Notes: a model not told the origin generated them from the sequence alone. 64,000 bases of DNA from Sphingobium sp. HWE2-09 (GCF_035989265.1 NZ_JAYKZX010000003.1:124001-188000); one strand, 5' to 3'; counted from the stretch's first letter, positions 17,411-26,651 are shown. Numbers and translations: made by a program.

Positions 17411-19888
17411 ATGCGCTATACAAGTCTTGTTTCCCGCGCCGCCATCGCGATCGCGATCAGTTCTTCCGCCACCGTATTTGCCCAGGATGCCGCGCCGCAG
17501 GCCGCCGCCGTCGATGAGGGCACATCCATCATCGTCACCGGCACCCGCGCCACGGGCGTGACCGCCGCCGAAAGCGCCGCGCCGATCAAGGTGATCGACG
17601 CGGCTTCGCTGGAAAAGGTCGGGCAGCCCAACCTCAACCAGGTGCTGACGCAACTGGTGCCATCCTTCACCGCGCAGGCCTTTGGCGGCGATACCGCGAA
17701 CCTGACGCTGTCGGCGCGGTTGCGCGGCCTCAGCCCCAATCATGCGTTGATCCTGGTGAACGGCAAGCGGCGTCACGGCACGTCCAACCTGCATGTGTTG
17801 AGCGGTCCCTATCAGGGCGGCGCCGCGCCGGACCTGGACATGATCCCGCCCGGGTCGATCGGCCGCATCGAAGTGCTGGAGGATGGCGCCGCCGCGCAAT
17901 ATGGGTCCGACGCGATCGCCGGTGTCATCAATATCATCCTGAAAGAGGATAAGGGGTCGATTTCCGGCAATCTGACCGCCGGGCAATATTACGAAGGCGA
18001 TGGCACCACCTATTCGGGCAGCGTCACTTTCGCGCCTGACGTGGGGCCGGACTCCTACCTCAACTTCACCATGTTCCACCGATATCACGGCTTTTCCCAG
18101 CGCGGCGGGATCGATCGCGGCATCTATGATCGCGATGGATCGATCAGCACGGACCTGTCGGCCGAACATCAAGCGATGGCGGCGATCGGCCTGCCCAACG
18201 CGCCCAACACCAACCGGATCGTCGGCGACGCGCGGTCGACGCTGACGACGATCGTCTATAATGCCGGGCATGATTTTGGCGGCGTCGAACTCTATGCCTT
18301 CGGCACCTATGGCCGCCGCGATGCGAGCGCCTATGAAAATTACCGGCAGCCCTGGCGCGTCTCTCGTTCCCCGGTGCTGGGCGTGGCGGGTGAGCAGATC
18401 CTGTTCAGCGCCACCGGTTTCAACCCGCGCGAAGCGACGAAGGAGGATGATTTCTCCAACACCGGCGGAATCAAGGGTGAAGTCGGCGGCTTCCGCTGGG
18501 ATCTGAGCACGACCTACGGCCAGGATTATGCCAAGCTCTACACGCTGGATTCCGCCAATCGCACGCTGTTCATCAACACCGGCAGTTCGCCATCCAACTT
18601 CTATGACGGCTTCCTCAAGGCGTCTGAATGGACGAGCAACCTTGACATCGCTAAGGAGTTCGAGGTCGGCATGGCGTCGCCCGCCAACCTGGCGTTCGGC
18701 GCGGAATATCGCAAGAACAGCTTCACCATCGGCAAGGGCGATTTTGCATCGACCTATTTTGAGGGTGGGCAATCCTATCCCGGCTTCCTCGCCACCGATT
18801 CGGGCCGACATACGCGCAACAACAAAGCGGCCTATGTCGACCTGGCGCTGAATCCGGTCGACATGTGGAAGATCGACGGTGCGGTGCGTTACGAGGATTA
18901 TAGCGATTTCGGCACCAAATGGACGTGGAAGGTCACCAGCCGCCTCGATTTTACCGACCAGATCGCGGTGCGCGGGACGGTTAGCACGGGCTTCCGTGCG
19001 CCGTCGCTGCTGGAATCCTATTATAGCTCGACCAATGTCGGGCCGACGTCGGCTTATGTGCAGTTGCCGCCCAACTCCGACGCGGCCAAGCTGCTGGGCT
19101 ATGAGGATCTGAAGCCGGAGACGTCGACCAACTACAGCCTGGGCCTGGTCCTGCGCCCGATCCCGAAGCTCAACATCACGGTCGACGCCTATCAGATCAA
19201 GCTGAAGAACCGCATCGTTGGTACGGGATCGATCCAGGGTCTGTCGAGCGGCACGGTGGTCAACCAGGCGGTGCTCGACGCCATCGCCGCCCATGGCAAT
19301 GTGCTTGATCCCTATGTGCTGGAAGTGGGCGACGCGGGCGTCAGCCTGTTCACCAACGGCGCCGACACGCGCACGCGCGGCGTGGATGTGACCGCCAGCT
19401 ATCCGACGCCGGTCGGGGACGGGAGCATCCTGTGGTCGCTGTCGGCGAACTTCAACGAGACGAAGATCACCAAGCTGCGGATCGCCGAAAGCCTCTATGC
19501 CGCCGATTCGCGCAGTATTCTGGAAGACGCCTCGCCCAAATATAAGGTCATCGCCGGAGCGCTTTTCACGATGGGGGGCTTCAGCGTCAATCTGCGCGAA
19601 ACCTTCTATGGCAAGACGTCGCAGGTGATCATCTTTGGCGACACCACGCCGACCGTAAGCGTGGGCGCGGCGGCGATCACCGACCTTGAAGCGAGCTATG
19701 CGATCAATGAAGGGCTGACGCTGACGGTGGGCGCGAACAATCTGTTCGACAAGAAGGCCGATACGATGCCCAACGATGCGAACGACATGCCCATCGATGG
19801 CGCCCGTGTGCTGGATGCGCCGATCAGCATCTCGCCCTATGGTATCAATGGCGGCTATTATTATGGACGCGTCAGCTTCAAATTCTGA
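17411..19888 (+). CDS. TonB-dependent outer-membrane receptor
   Basis: An 825-residue outer-membrane transporter. A signal peptide ends at about residue 25 (ATVFAQDAAP). The plug domain follows, with SIIVTGTRATGVT as the TonB-box neighbourhood, LNQVLTQLVPSF, then RLRGLSPNHALILVNGKRRH and IEVLEDGAAAQYGSDAIAGV. The rest is the beta barrel, ending in YYYGRVSFKF with the terminal phenylalanine needed for BAM insertion. The substrate is not obvious; LKPETSTNYSLGLVLRP and the long extracellular loops are general. No sigma/anti-sigma pair or ligand-processing gene is adjacent, and the gene has its own terminator. Confidence 0.93.
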   Translation: MRYTSLVSRAAIAIAISSSATVFAQDAAPQAAAVDEGTSIIVTGTRATGVTAAESAAPIKVIDAASLEKVGQPNLNQVLTQLVPSFTAQAFGGDTANLTLSARLRGLSPNHALILVNGKRRHGTSNLHVLSGPYQGGAAPDLDMIPPGSIGRIEVLEDGAAAQYGSDAIAGVINIILKEDKGSISGNLTAGQYYEGDGTTYSGSVTFAPDVGPDSYLNFTMFHRYHGFSQRGGIDRGIYDRDGSISTDLSAEHQAMAAIGLPNAPNTNRIVGDARSTLTTIVYNAGHDFGGVELYAFGTYGRRDASAYENYRQPWRVSRSPVLGVAGEQILFSATGFNPREATKEDDFSNTGGIKGEVGGFRWDLSTTYGQDYAKLYTLDSANRTLFINTGSSPSNFYDGFLKASEWTSNLDIAKEFEVGMASPANLAFGAEYRKNSFTIGKGDFASTYFEGGQSYPGFLATDSGRHTRNNKAAYVDLALNPVDMWKIDGAVRYEDYSDFGTKWTWKVTSRLDFTDQIAVRGTVSTGFRAPSLLESYYSSTNVGPTSAYVQLPPNSDAAKLLGYEDLKPETSTNYSLGLVLRPIPKLNITVDAYQIKLKNRIVGTGSIQGLSSGTVVNQAVLDAIAAHGNVLDPYVLEVGDAGVSLFTNGADTRTRGVDVTASYPTPVGDGSILWSLSANFNETKITKLRIAESLYAADSRSILEDASPKYKVIAGALFTMGGFSVNLRETFYGKTSQVIIFGDTTPTVSVGAAAITDLEASYAINEGLTLTVGANNLFDKKADTMPNDANDMPIDGARVLDAPISISPYGINGGYYYGRVSFKF

Positions 19889-19907
19889 TCGTAACGACGC
19901 AATGGGG

Positions 19908-19938
19908 AAAGGCCGGTCGCTGGTGCGCCGGCCTTTTT
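19908..19938 (+). terminator. Rho-independent terminator after the TonB receptor
   Basis: aaaggccgg pairs with ccggccttt across an 11-base loop and runs into TTTTT, 20 bases after the receptor stop. Confidence 0.85.
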
Positions 19939-19957
19939 CATTGGATATGGTTTTTGC

Positions 19958-20482
19958 ATGATCTCTTCGCTGTCTCACCGTCTTGCGACCAGCGCAGACG
20001 AACCGGCCTTGTCCGCGCTCATGACGCTGGCGATCGAGCGGTTGCAATCGTCCTTCCTGACGCCGGATCAGGTCGCGGCCAGCCATGGCTTCATGGGGCT
20101 GGACAGCCGCCTGATCGAAGACGGCACCTATTTCGTGATCGAGGACGCAGGCGCGCTGGCCGGGTGCGGCGGATGGAGCAGGCGCGCGACCGCCTATGGC
20201 GGCGATCATAGCGCGGGACGGGACGATCGGTTGCTCGATCCTGTGAGCGAGGCGGCGAAGGTGCGGGCGATGTACACTCACCCCGATCATGTGCGGAAAG
20301 GGGTGGGGACGCTGATCCTTTCGCTCTGCGAAGCGGCGGCCAGGACGGAGGGTTTCGGCGCGCTGGAACTGACGGGCACGATGGCGGGCGTGCCGCTCTA
20401 TCGCAGCTTTGGGTTCGAAGGCGTGCGCGCGTTCGAGGATAGCGGGGTGCCGATGCTGTTGATGCGCAAGGCGCTGGGCTGA
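19958..20482 (+). CDS. GNAT-family N-acetyltransferase
   Basis: A 174-residue acyltransferase that should use acetyl-CoA. The acetyl-CoA-binding motif A is seen in VRAMYTHPDHVRKGVGTLIL (about residue 105), with the pyrophosphate loop RKGVGT. GVPLYRSFGFEG near the C-terminus is the usual motif B/C ending. The N-terminal SADEPALSALMTLAIERLQS is the substrate-specific part. The substrate is unknown. It starts 20 bases after the receptor terminator and is probably a separate unit. Confidence 0.85.
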   Translation: MISSLSHRLATSADEPALSALMTLAIERLQSSFLTPDQVAASHGFMGLDSRLIEDGTYFVIEDAGALAGCGGWSRRATAYGGDHSAGRDDRLLDPVSEAAKVRAMYTHPDHVRKGVGTLILSLCEAAARTEGFGALELTGTMAGVPLYRSFGFEGVRAFEDSGVPMLLMRKALG

Positions 20483-20515
20483 GCGGTCGGAACCGGGTGC
20501 ACGCATAGGTGCTTG

Positions 20516-20538
20516 TCTTGCCGAACGGGCAAGAGGAG
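20516..20538 (+). promoter_or_regulatory. Leader hairpin overlapping a ribosome-binding site
   Basis: A 7-bp stem, TCTTGCC (20516-20522) with GGCAAGA (20528-20534). The 3' arm runs into the GAGGAG Shine-Dalgarno sequence (20533-20538) of the gene starting at 20544, so it could limit initiation. Confidence 0.35.
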
Positions 20539-20543
20539 CGATT

Positions 20544-20999
20544 ATGCGCAGATGGTCATGGATGATCGCGGGCGGCGTGGCGATGCTGGCTGGCGCGGTG
20601 TCCGCCGCCGGTGGTAGCGTGTGGCATTACAGCTTTCAGAACGGCATCGGCGAATATCTGACCGGGGAATGGGATTCGCCCACCGGCGGCGCGCTGAACC
20701 TGTCGTGCAAGGACGGCCGTGTGACGATCATGGCGCAGATCAAGGGGCAGGCGCCACCGGCAGGCAGCCGGTTGCGGCTGGTCGCATCGTCCCGTGCAGG
20801 ATCGCGCGAACATGGATTCATGACCGACGGGCAGGGCAGTGCGCGGATCACCGATGCTGTGGGATCGGCGGACTTCCGTGCGCTTTGGGCGGACTTGCGG
20901 GCGCGCGACATCGTGACGCTACGCTATGCCGACGGGCGCTGGACCGTGCTGTCGCTGGCAGGCGCGCAGAAGACCTTGCCGCGCGTTCCCTGCGATTGA
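20544..20999 (+). CDS. Exported protein of unknown function
   Basis: This gene is not recognised. The 151-residue product has a signal peptide (MIAGGVAMLAGAVSA) and a mature part rich in beta-strand-like alternation (GGALNLSCKDGRVTIMAQIK, GSRLRLVASSRAGSREHG). Two cysteines, at about residue 55 and one from the C-terminus, could form a disulfide in the periplasm. There is a good GAGGAG ribosome site at 20533. The following MFS gene is convergent, with only 3 bases between the stops. Confidence 0.62.
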   Translation: MRRWSWMIAGGVAMLAGAVSAAGGSVWHYSFQNGIGEYLTGEWDSPTGGALNLSCKDGRVTIMAQIKGQAPPAGSRLRLVASSRAGSREHGFMTDGQGSARITDAVGSADFRALWADLRARDIVTLRYADGRWTVLSLAGAQKTLPRVPCD

Positions 21000-21002
21000 C
21001 GG

Positions 21003-22277
21003 TCAGGGGTTGCGGCTGGTGAACCAGAGACCGCCCAGGCTGATGAGCGCCGCCACTGACATATAGACGCCGACCAGCCCTACGCCCTGCGCGCCGATCA
21101 GCCAGGTAGCGACGATCGGGGCCAGCGCGCCGCCGACGATGCCGCCGAGGTTGAAGGCGAAGGACGCGCCGGTATAGCGCAGCTGGATCGGGAAGAGGGC
21201 GGGGAGATAGGCGCCCAACGGACCGTAGATGAAGCCCATGGCGAACAGCGCAAGGCTGAGCGCGATGAAGATCGGCAGCAATGCGCCGGTGCCGAGCAGC
21301 GGGCCGAAGAGCAGGCCCATCGCCACCGTGCCGACGCAGCCCCAGGCGAGGACGCGGGTGGGGCTGGTCCGGTCCGCCCACCAGCCGGCGATCACAATGC
21401 TGACCGCCATGAACAGGATCGCGCCCAGCTGGATCGACAGGAAGCTGCTGCGGCTGATGGCTAGGGTGGTGGTGCCATAGCCGAGCGCGAAGGCGGTCGC
21501 GATATAATAGACCGCGAAACAGGCGGCGCAGGCGAAGGTGCCCGCGATCGCTGCGCCCAGATGCGAGGAGAGCAGAGTGGCGAGCGGCACGGCGGGCGGC
21601 GGCGTTTCCTTCTGCGCGGCGGCGAACTCCGGCGTTTCGGTGAGTTTGAGGCGGACCCAGAGGCCCAGGATCACCAGCACCGCGCTGCCCAGGAACGGCA
21701 GGCGCCAGCCCCAGGCGAAGAAGTCCGCATCGGTCAGGAACGCGCCCAGGATCAGGAACAGGCCGTTGGCGGCGATGAAGCCCACCGGTGCGCCCAGTTG
21801 CGGGAACATGCCGAAGCGGGCGCGCCAGCCGGGCGGGGCGTTTTCGACCGCCAATAGTGCCGCGCCGCCCCATTCGCCGCCTAGGCCAAAGCCCTGGCCG
21901 AAGCGCAGCAGGCACAGGATCAGCGGCGCCCAATAGCCGATCATCTGATAGGTCGGCAGGAAACCGATCAGCAGCGTGCAGCCACCCATCAGCATGAGCG
22001 AGGCGACCAAAGTCGCCTTGCGCCCGATGCGGTCGCCATAATGGCCGAACACCGCCGCGCCGACCGGGCGAGCGAAGAAGGCGAGGGCGAGGCTGCCATA
22101 GGAGGCCATCAATTGCGCGGTGGGTGAGGAGGAGGGGAAGAAGAGCGACGGAAAGATCAGGCTGGCGGCGGTAGCGTAGATGTAGAAGTCGTAAAATTCG
22201 ACCGCCGTGCCGATCAGGCTGGCCGACAGGACACGTTTGTGCCGCCACATTTCGCCGATGCCGCTTGTCTGTGTCAT
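21003..22277 (-). CDS. MFS transporter, metabolite:H+ symporter (MHS) group
   Basis: A 424-residue inner-membrane transporter with 12 predicted helices. The MHS signature is clear: VEFYDFYIYATAASLIFPSL at the start, GHYGDRIGRK in the loop between helices 2 and 3, and RFGQGFGLGGEWGGAALLAV. Relatives carry osmolytes, dicarboxylates, shikimate or aromatic acids with protons; the substrate here is not determined. A palindromic repeat lies immediately upstream, and the gene is probably monocistronic. Confidence 0.9.
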   Translation of the reverse strand: MTQTSGIGEMWRHKRVLSASLIGTAVEFYDFYIYATAASLIFPSLFFPSSSPTAQLMASYGSLALAFFARPVGAAVFGHYGDRIGRKATLVASLMLMGGCTLLIGFLPTYQMIGYWAPLILCLLRFGQGFGLGGEWGGAALLAVENAPPGWRARFGMFPQLGAPVGFIAANGLFLILGAFLTDADFFAWGWRLPFLGSAVLVILGLWVRLKLTETPEFAAAQKETPPPAVPLATLLSSHLGAAIAGTFACAACFAVYYIATAFALGYGTTTLAISRSSFLSIQLGAILFMAVSIVIAGWWADRTSPTRVLAWGCVGTVAMGLLFGPLLGTGALLPIFIALSLALFAMGFIYGPLGAYLPALFPIQLRYTGASFAFNLGGIVGGALAPIVATWLIGAQGVGLVGVYMSVAALISLGGLWFTSRNP

Positions 22278-22315
22278 ATCTTCCTGCCCCGCCCCGTTCT
22301 ATCCGCTTTTGACCC

Positions 22316-22385
22316 ATGTTCCCCGGCGAAGGCCGGGGTCCAGTTCCGACGGCAGGACTGGACCCCGGCCTTCGCCGGGGAACAT
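22316..22385. repeat. Perfect palindromic repeat, 29-bp arms
   Basis: Arms at 22316-22344 and 22357-22385 are exact reverse complements with a 12-base loop. Each arm contains the nested palindrome CCCCGGCGAAGGCCGGGG. It lies between the start of the MFS gene and the stop of the methyltransferase gene. An unpaired half copy is at 24479. Confidence 0.9.
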
Positions 22386-22390
22386 GACGC

Positions 22391-23188
22391 CTATCGCTTT
22401 CGTTTCTGATTCAGCAACTCATAGGCCATGACCGCTGTCGCCACCGCCGCGTTCAGGCTGTCGGCCTTGCCCAGCATCGGCATCTTCACCAACTGGTCGC
22501 ATTCCGCCTCGTAGCTTTCCGGCAAACCCTGTGCTTCGTTGCCGACCAGCAGGAAGCTGGGGCTGGCATAAAGCGGTTCCTGATAATCCTGCGTGGCTTT
22601 AAGGCTAGTGCCGATCAATTCGCCCGGTCCGGTGCGCAACCAATGCATGAACTCACCCCAGCGCGCTTGGGTGATCGACTGGGTGAAAAGCGCGCCCATG
22701 GAGGCGCGGACCGATTCGACCGAGAAGGGATCAACGCAATCGTCGATGAGGATCAGGCCGCCCGCGCCGACCGCATCGCCCGTGCGCAATATGGTGCCGA
22801 GGTTACCGGGATCGCGCAGCGACTGGGCGACGATCCAGATGTCGGCCTTGCTGCGATCGAGCTTGTCGAGCGGGGTCAGGCGATCGCGATAGACGCCGAC
22901 GACCGCCTGGGCATTGTCCTTGCCGCTGATCTTGGACAATATGTCGGGCGTGGTTTCGATGACGTCGCCGTCGACCGCTTCCATTGCGGCGATCAGCTCG
23001 AGCGCCAGCGGATGCGTCGATCCGGCATGGAACAGCATTTCGGGCAGCACGCCTTCCTCGCGCGCTTCGGTCAGGATGCGCAGGCCTTCGGCCAGGAACA
23101 GCCCTTCGGCCTTGCGGTGCTTTTTTTCGCGCAAACTGCGGACGCGCTTCACCAGCGGGTTGGAAAATCCGGTGATCTCACGTGCCAC
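22391..23188 (-). CDS. TrmH/SpoU-family RNA 2'-O-methyltransferase
   Basis: A 265-residue SPOUT methyltransferase that modifies a ribose in rRNA or tRNA with AdoMet. The three family motifs are present: RDPGNLGTILRTGDAVGAGG (motif 1, about residue 130), LLVGNEAQGLPESY (motif 2) and SLNAAVATAVMAYELL (motif 3, the knot). The N-terminal substrate-binding domain (VKRVRSLREKKHRKAEGLFL) is of the RlmB/TsnR type. The target nucleotide cannot be assigned from sequence. Confidence 0.9.
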   Translation of the reverse strand: MAREITGFSNPLVKRVRSLREKKHRKAEGLFLAEGLRILTEAREEGVLPEMLFHAGSTHPLALELIAAMEAVDGDVIETTPDILSKISGKDNAQAVVGVYRDRLTPLDKLDRSKADIWIVAQSLRDPGNLGTILRTGDAVGAGGLILIDDCVDPFSVESVRASMGALFTQSITQARWGEFMHWLRTGPGELIGTSLKATQDYQEPLYASPSFLLVGNEAQGLPESYEAECDQLVKMPMLGKADSLNAAVATAVMAYELLNQKRKR

Positions 23189-23360
23189 GTCTGTGCTGGT
23201 CCCTTGATGAACAGGTCCGATGCTCTAGCGGCGGGCGGCGGAAAAAGACAGCAGGCTTTGCACGGTCGCCTGGCCCTGTCTAAATGGGCATTGCAGCGTC
23301 CGTAATGGAACCGCAACGATCGCCATGGATTTCGCACCCGTTCTTGCCTAGGGGGAAATC

Positions 23361-24440
23361 ATGACCATACCACCGTCCCGTAGCTACAAGTTGGAGGACG
23401 GTTTCTTCCTCAGCCTTGTCATATTGGTTTCGATCGCCTTCGCGGCGGTGCTGGAACCCTTCTTCGCCGCCGTGTTGTGGGGCGTGATCGTCGCGGTGCT
23501 GTTCTGGCCGATCCAGCAGCGCATTTCCGCCCGGATGCCGGGACGACGCAATAGCGCGGCGCTGATCACCCTGCTGCTGATCATCGCCATCGTCATCATC
23601 CCCGCGATTCTGCTGGTCAGCGCGCTGATCACGGAGGCGGCGCATGTCTATGCGCAGATCCAGTCAGGGCAGATCGATTTCGCGCGCATGTTCGCGCAGA
23701 TGCAGGCGGCGTTGCCCGAATGGGCGCATGGCATGTTGCGACGCTTTGGCCTCAACAATTTCGACGCGGCACGGGTGACCGTGACGCGCGGCCTGACCAG
23801 CAGTTTCCGCACTTGGGCGGGGCAGGCGCTGCTGATCGGGCAAAGCGCGTTCAGCTTCATCATCGCGCTGGGCGTGATGCTGTACCTGTCCTTCTTCCTG
23901 CTGCGCGATGGGGAAAAGCTGTCGCAGCGCTTTTCCGAAGCCGCGCCGTTGCGTCCGCACCAGCGCGAGGCGTTGCTGACCCGTTTCGTCGTCGTCATTC
24001 GTGCAACGGTGAAAGGCAGCCTGGTCGTCGCCATCGTGCAGGGCGTGCTGGGCGGGCTTATCTTCTGGGCCGTGGGTATCCAGGGCGCCTTGTTGTGGGG
24101 CGTGCTGATGGGCGCCTTCTCTCTGTTGCCCGCGATCGGCGCGGCGATCGTGTGGGGACCGGTGGCGCTATATCTGTTCGCGACCGGTGAGATTTGGCAG
24201 GCGGTCGTGGTGGTCGCCAGCGGTGCGCTGATCATCGGGTCGGTCGACAATGTGCTGCGCCCGATCCTGGTGGGCCGCGACACGCGCATTCCCGATTATG
24301 TCGTGCTGATTTCCACGCTGGGCGGGATCGAATTGTTCGGCTTCAACGGGATCGTGATCGGGCCGGTGATTGCGGCCTTGTTCATCGCGACGTGGAATAT
24401 CTTTACCCAGATGCGCAGGGAAGGCGAGATCGTGGATTGA
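23361..24440 (+). CDS. AI-2E family transporter (PerM-like)
   Basis: A 359-residue inner-membrane protein with about eight hydrophobic segments. It shows the usual pattern of an N-terminal pair (FAAVLEPFFAAVLWGVIVAV), a soluble middle part, and the conserved C-terminal block VDNVLRPILVGRDTRIPDYV followed by LGGIELFGFNGIVIGPVI. Relatives include the TqsA autoinducer exporter and Na+/H+ antiporters, so substrate assignment is unsafe. It is probably a single-gene unit; the 172 bases upstream show nothing identifiable. Confidence 0.88.
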   Translation: MTIPPSRSYKLEDGFFLSLVILVSIAFAAVLEPFFAAVLWGVIVAVLFWPIQQRISARMPGRRNSAALITLLLIIAIVIIPAILLVSALITEAAHVYAQIQSGQIDFARMFAQMQAALPEWAHGMLRRFGLNNFDAARVTVTRGLTSSFRTWAGQALLIGQSAFSFIIALGVMLYLSFFLLRDGEKLSQRFSEAAPLRPHQREALLTRFVVVIRATVKGSLVVAIVQGVLGGLIFWAVGIQGALLWGVLMGAFSLLPAIGAAIVWGPVALYLFATGEIWQAVVVVASGALIIGSVDNVLRPILVGRDTRIPDYVVLISTLGGIELFGFNGIVIGPVIAALFIATWNIFTQMRREGEIVD

Positions 24441-24478
24441 TGGCCTGGGGGCAGGGGCGCGCGTTTCGCCAAGATACT

Positions 24479-24505
24479 CTGGACCCCGGCCTTCGCCGGG
24501 GAACG
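24479..24505. repeat. Half copy of the palindromic repeat
   Basis: Contains tggaccccggccttcgccgg and continues gggaac, matching one arm of the 22316-22385 element; the second arm is absent. Confidence 0.7.
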
Positions 24506-24512
24506 GTACTAA

Positions 24513-24785
24513 TCATTCCTCGCCGAATTTGTCTTCGACCAGGCCGACCAGCTTGCCCAGGCAATCGGAGGCTTCAGGACCAGTGGCCTTGATGACGATG
24601 CTGTCGCCCATCGCGGCGCCCAGCATCATCAGGCCCATGATCGACGTGCCGGTGACGTGATTGCCGTCCTTGCTGACGACGATGTCGGATGGCAGGCCGC
24701 TCGCCAGGGTCACGAATTTGGCGCTGGCGCGGGCGTGTAGGCCGCGCCGGTTGCTGATACGGACTTCCTGGCTGATTTCATTCAT
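24513..24785 (-). CDS. ptsH: HPr-family phosphocarrier protein
   Basis: A 90-residue HPr. The phospho-accepting histidine is in RRGLHARASAKF (about residue 17), and the regulatory serine region recognised by HPr kinase is in GTSIMGLMMLGAAMG (about residue 47). It should receive phosphate from the PtsP enzyme encoded at 38624 and pass it to the EIIA encoded just upstream. No sugar EIIBC is present, so its job is regulatory. The start overlaps the EIIA stop (ATGA). Confidence 0.93.
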   Translation of the reverse strand: MNEISQEVRISNRRGLHARASAKFVTLASGLPSDIVVSKDGNHVTGTSIMGLMMLGAAMGDSIVIKATGPEASDCLGKLVGLVEDKFGEE

Positions 24786-25186
24786 GTGGTGCTGCCCAAC
24801 AGTTCCGACGCTACGCTGATATATTTCTGCCCCGCTTCGCGCGCGGCGGCAACCGCAGCGCGCACGTCCATGACCTTGCGCGCGCTTTCCAGGCGGATGA
24901 GCATGGGGAGGTTGATGCCCGCGATCACTTCGATCTCACCCGCCTTGAGCAGCGAGATGGCGAGGTTGGAGGGCGTGCCGCCGAACAGGTCGGTCAACAG
25001 GATGACGCCCGATCCCGTGTTCACGCGGGCGACCGCCGTCGCGATATCCGCGCGGCGCAATTCCATGTCGTCTTCCGGCCCGATGCAGATGGTTTCGATC
25101 TGCTGCTGAGGGCCGACCACATGTTCCATGGCTACGACAAATTCGGTCGCGAGCGACCCATGGGTGACGAGTACGAGTCCGATCAT
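24782..25186 (-). CDS. PTS EIIA component, mannose (fructose) family
   Basis: A 134-residue EIIA-Man domain. The phospho-histidine lies in LVLVTHGSLA (residue 9), and TDLFGGTPSNLAI (about residue 65) is the second family signature. The ATG at 25186 is chosen; the longer frame upstream is only antisense-like overlap with rapZ. The protein has no fused IIB domain and no permease partner, so it is the output module of the regulatory PTS in this lineage (often named PtsM or ManX). It lies in the order chvI-chvG-hprK-rapZ-EIIA-ptsH. Confidence 0.92.
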   Translation of the reverse strand: MIGLVLVTHGSLATEFVVAMEHVVGPQQQIETICIGPEDDMELRRADIATAVARVNTGSGVILLTDLFGGTPSNLAISLLKAGEIEVIAGINLPMLIRLESARKVMDVRAAVAAAREAGQKYISVASELLGSTT

Positions 25187-25208
25187 GTGCTTCTGCGGCC
25201 CACCTGCT

Positions 25209-26141
25209 TCATGATATTGCTTTCGGGCCTCCCGGACGACGCTTCTCCAGACTGTCCTGGGGCGTCGATTCAATATTGCGGTGCAAGACCGTGGGCGAAA
25301 AGCCCGCGGCTTGCAAGTAGTTCGCGACACGTTCCGCCACATGGACGGAGCGGTGCTTGCCCCCCGTACAGCCGAACGCCACGGTGATATAGGCCTTTCC
25401 GCCCTCCGAATAGCGCGGCAACAGGGTGGCGAGCAGATCCTCGATCTTCCCCACCGCTTCCTCATAAGCGGGATCGGCCTGGATATAGGCGGCGACCTCC
25501 GGGTCCAGCCCGGTCTTGGGCCGCAGGTCCGCGTCCCAATGCGGGTTGCGCAGGAAGCGCATGTCGAACATCAGGTCGGCATTGCGGGGCACGCCGCGCG
25601 AAAAGCCGAAGGACAGGATCGTCAGCACTGGGTCCGACAGGCGCTCGCGGGAGAAGCGGTTGCGAATTTCCTGTTGCAGCGAGTTGCTGGTGAAGCCGGT
25701 CGTGTCGATCACCTGCGTCGCCCAGCGGCGCAGCGGTTCGGTCAGTTCGCGTTCGCGGGCGATGCCATCGGCGGCGGGGCGGTCGAGCGCCAACGGATGG
25801 CGACGGCGGGTTTCGGCGAAGCGTCGCTCCAGTTCGGTGCCGGAGCAATCGAGGAACAGGGTTTCGATGTCGTGGCCATGGCGTTCGCGCATCGCCTTGA
25901 TCCGCTGGACGATGGCGTTGGCGTCGAAGTCACGGGTGCGCGCGTCGATACCCAAGGCCAGCGGCCGCTCGTCCGCGCCCGCATGGCCCGCGGGCAGGGG
26001 GGTGTCGAGCAGCCGGTCGAGCAGGACGAGGGGAAGATTGTCCACCACTTCCCAGCCCATATCCTCCAGCGTCTTGAGCGCTGTGGTCTTGCCCGCGCCT
26101 GACAGGCCCGACAGCAGCAGGATGGACTTGGGTTGGCTCAT
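25209..26141 (-). CDS. rapZ: RNase adapter / nucleotide-binding protein RapZ
   Basis: A 310-residue P-loop protein. The Walker A is LLLSGLSGAGKTTALKTLED (residues 8-27), followed by VVDNLP. The C-terminal domain carries SFGFSRGVPRNADLMFDMRF and the conserved VAFGCTGGKHRSVHVAERVA. In E. coli RapZ directs RNase E to a small RNA controlling glucosamine-6-phosphate synthase; in alphaproteobacteria its place within the PTS cluster suggests metabolite sensing linked to HPr. The start overlaps the hprK stop by four bases. Confidence 0.94.
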   Translation of the reverse strand: MSQPKSILLLSGLSGAGKTTALKTLEDMGWEVVDNLPLVLLDRLLDTPLPAGHAGADERPLALGIDARTRDFDANAIVQRIKAMRERHGHDIETLFLDCSGTELERRFAETRRRHPLALDRPAADGIARERELTEPLRRWATQVIDTTGFTSNSLQQEIRNRFSRERLSDPVLTILSFGFSRGVPRNADLMFDMRFLRNPHWDADLRPKTGLDPEVAAYIQADPAYEEAVGKIEDLLATLLPRYSEGGKAYITVAFGCTGGKHRSVHVAERVANYLQAAGFSPTVLHRNIESTPQDSLEKRRPGGPKAIS

Positions 26142-26587
26142 GATGCGGCCAGATCTTTCAGCCCCAGCGCCTTGAGCGCCAGTTCGACCTTGATCGGGGC
26201 GGAGGCTTCGAACGGGGCGATTTTCACCACCGGCACGTCGATCCCGGCGATCGCGCGATGGAAGGGAGTGAGCGGCATCCGGTCGACCTTGTCGAACAGG
26301 TCAGCGAGCAGCGCGACGGGCGCTTCCTCCACCACCGGCATGGCGACGATGCCCAGGCCGCGTACTTCCATCTTGCCCCGGATCGTGTCGGGTGCGGTGG
26401 CGAGCAGCCGCCCGTCGATGCGCTTGATCAGGCTGTAGTCGTCGCTCACCAGCACGGCGCCGCGATCGATCAGGCGGAGCGCCAGATCGGACTTGCCCGC
26501 GCCGCTCGGCCCGCAGAGCAGCACGACGCGGCCGTCAATAGCCACGCTGGTCGCATGTAGCGTTTCGGATGAAAGTGCGCGCGCCAT
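26138..26587 (-). CDS. hprK: HPr kinase/phosphorylase, short form
   Basis: A 149-residue protein equal to the C-terminal catalytic domain of HprK. The P-loop is LLCGPSGAGKSDLALRLIDR, the capping dyad region follows in LVSDDY, and the HprK-specific signature is IRGKMEVRGLGIVAMPVVEE. The N-terminal domain of Gram-positive HprK is missing, which is the usual alphaproteobacterial form. It should phosphorylate the serine of the HPr encoded three genes downstream. Whether phosphorylase activity remains is not visible. Confidence 0.93.
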   Translation of the reverse strand: MARALSSETLHATSVAIDGRVVLLCGPSGAGKSDLALRLIDRGAVLVSDDYSLIKRIDGRLLATAPDTIRGKMEVRGLGIVAMPVVEEAPVALLADLFDKVDRMPLTPFHRAIAGIDVPVVKIAPFEASAPIKVELALKALGLKDLAAS

Positions 26588-26651
26588 ATCCCCGGCATCC
26601 TTCTAACCTGTGTTGGCGATGTTGGGAATGATGTTGGGGCGGCGGCCCGTC

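Noticed and set aside
17396..20506. 1036-codon open frame on the minus strand across the TonB receptor and acetyltransferase genes
   Set aside because: It is antisense to well-recognised proteins and has low-complexity His/Arg/Gln-rich composition. It is a by-product of high GC codon use.
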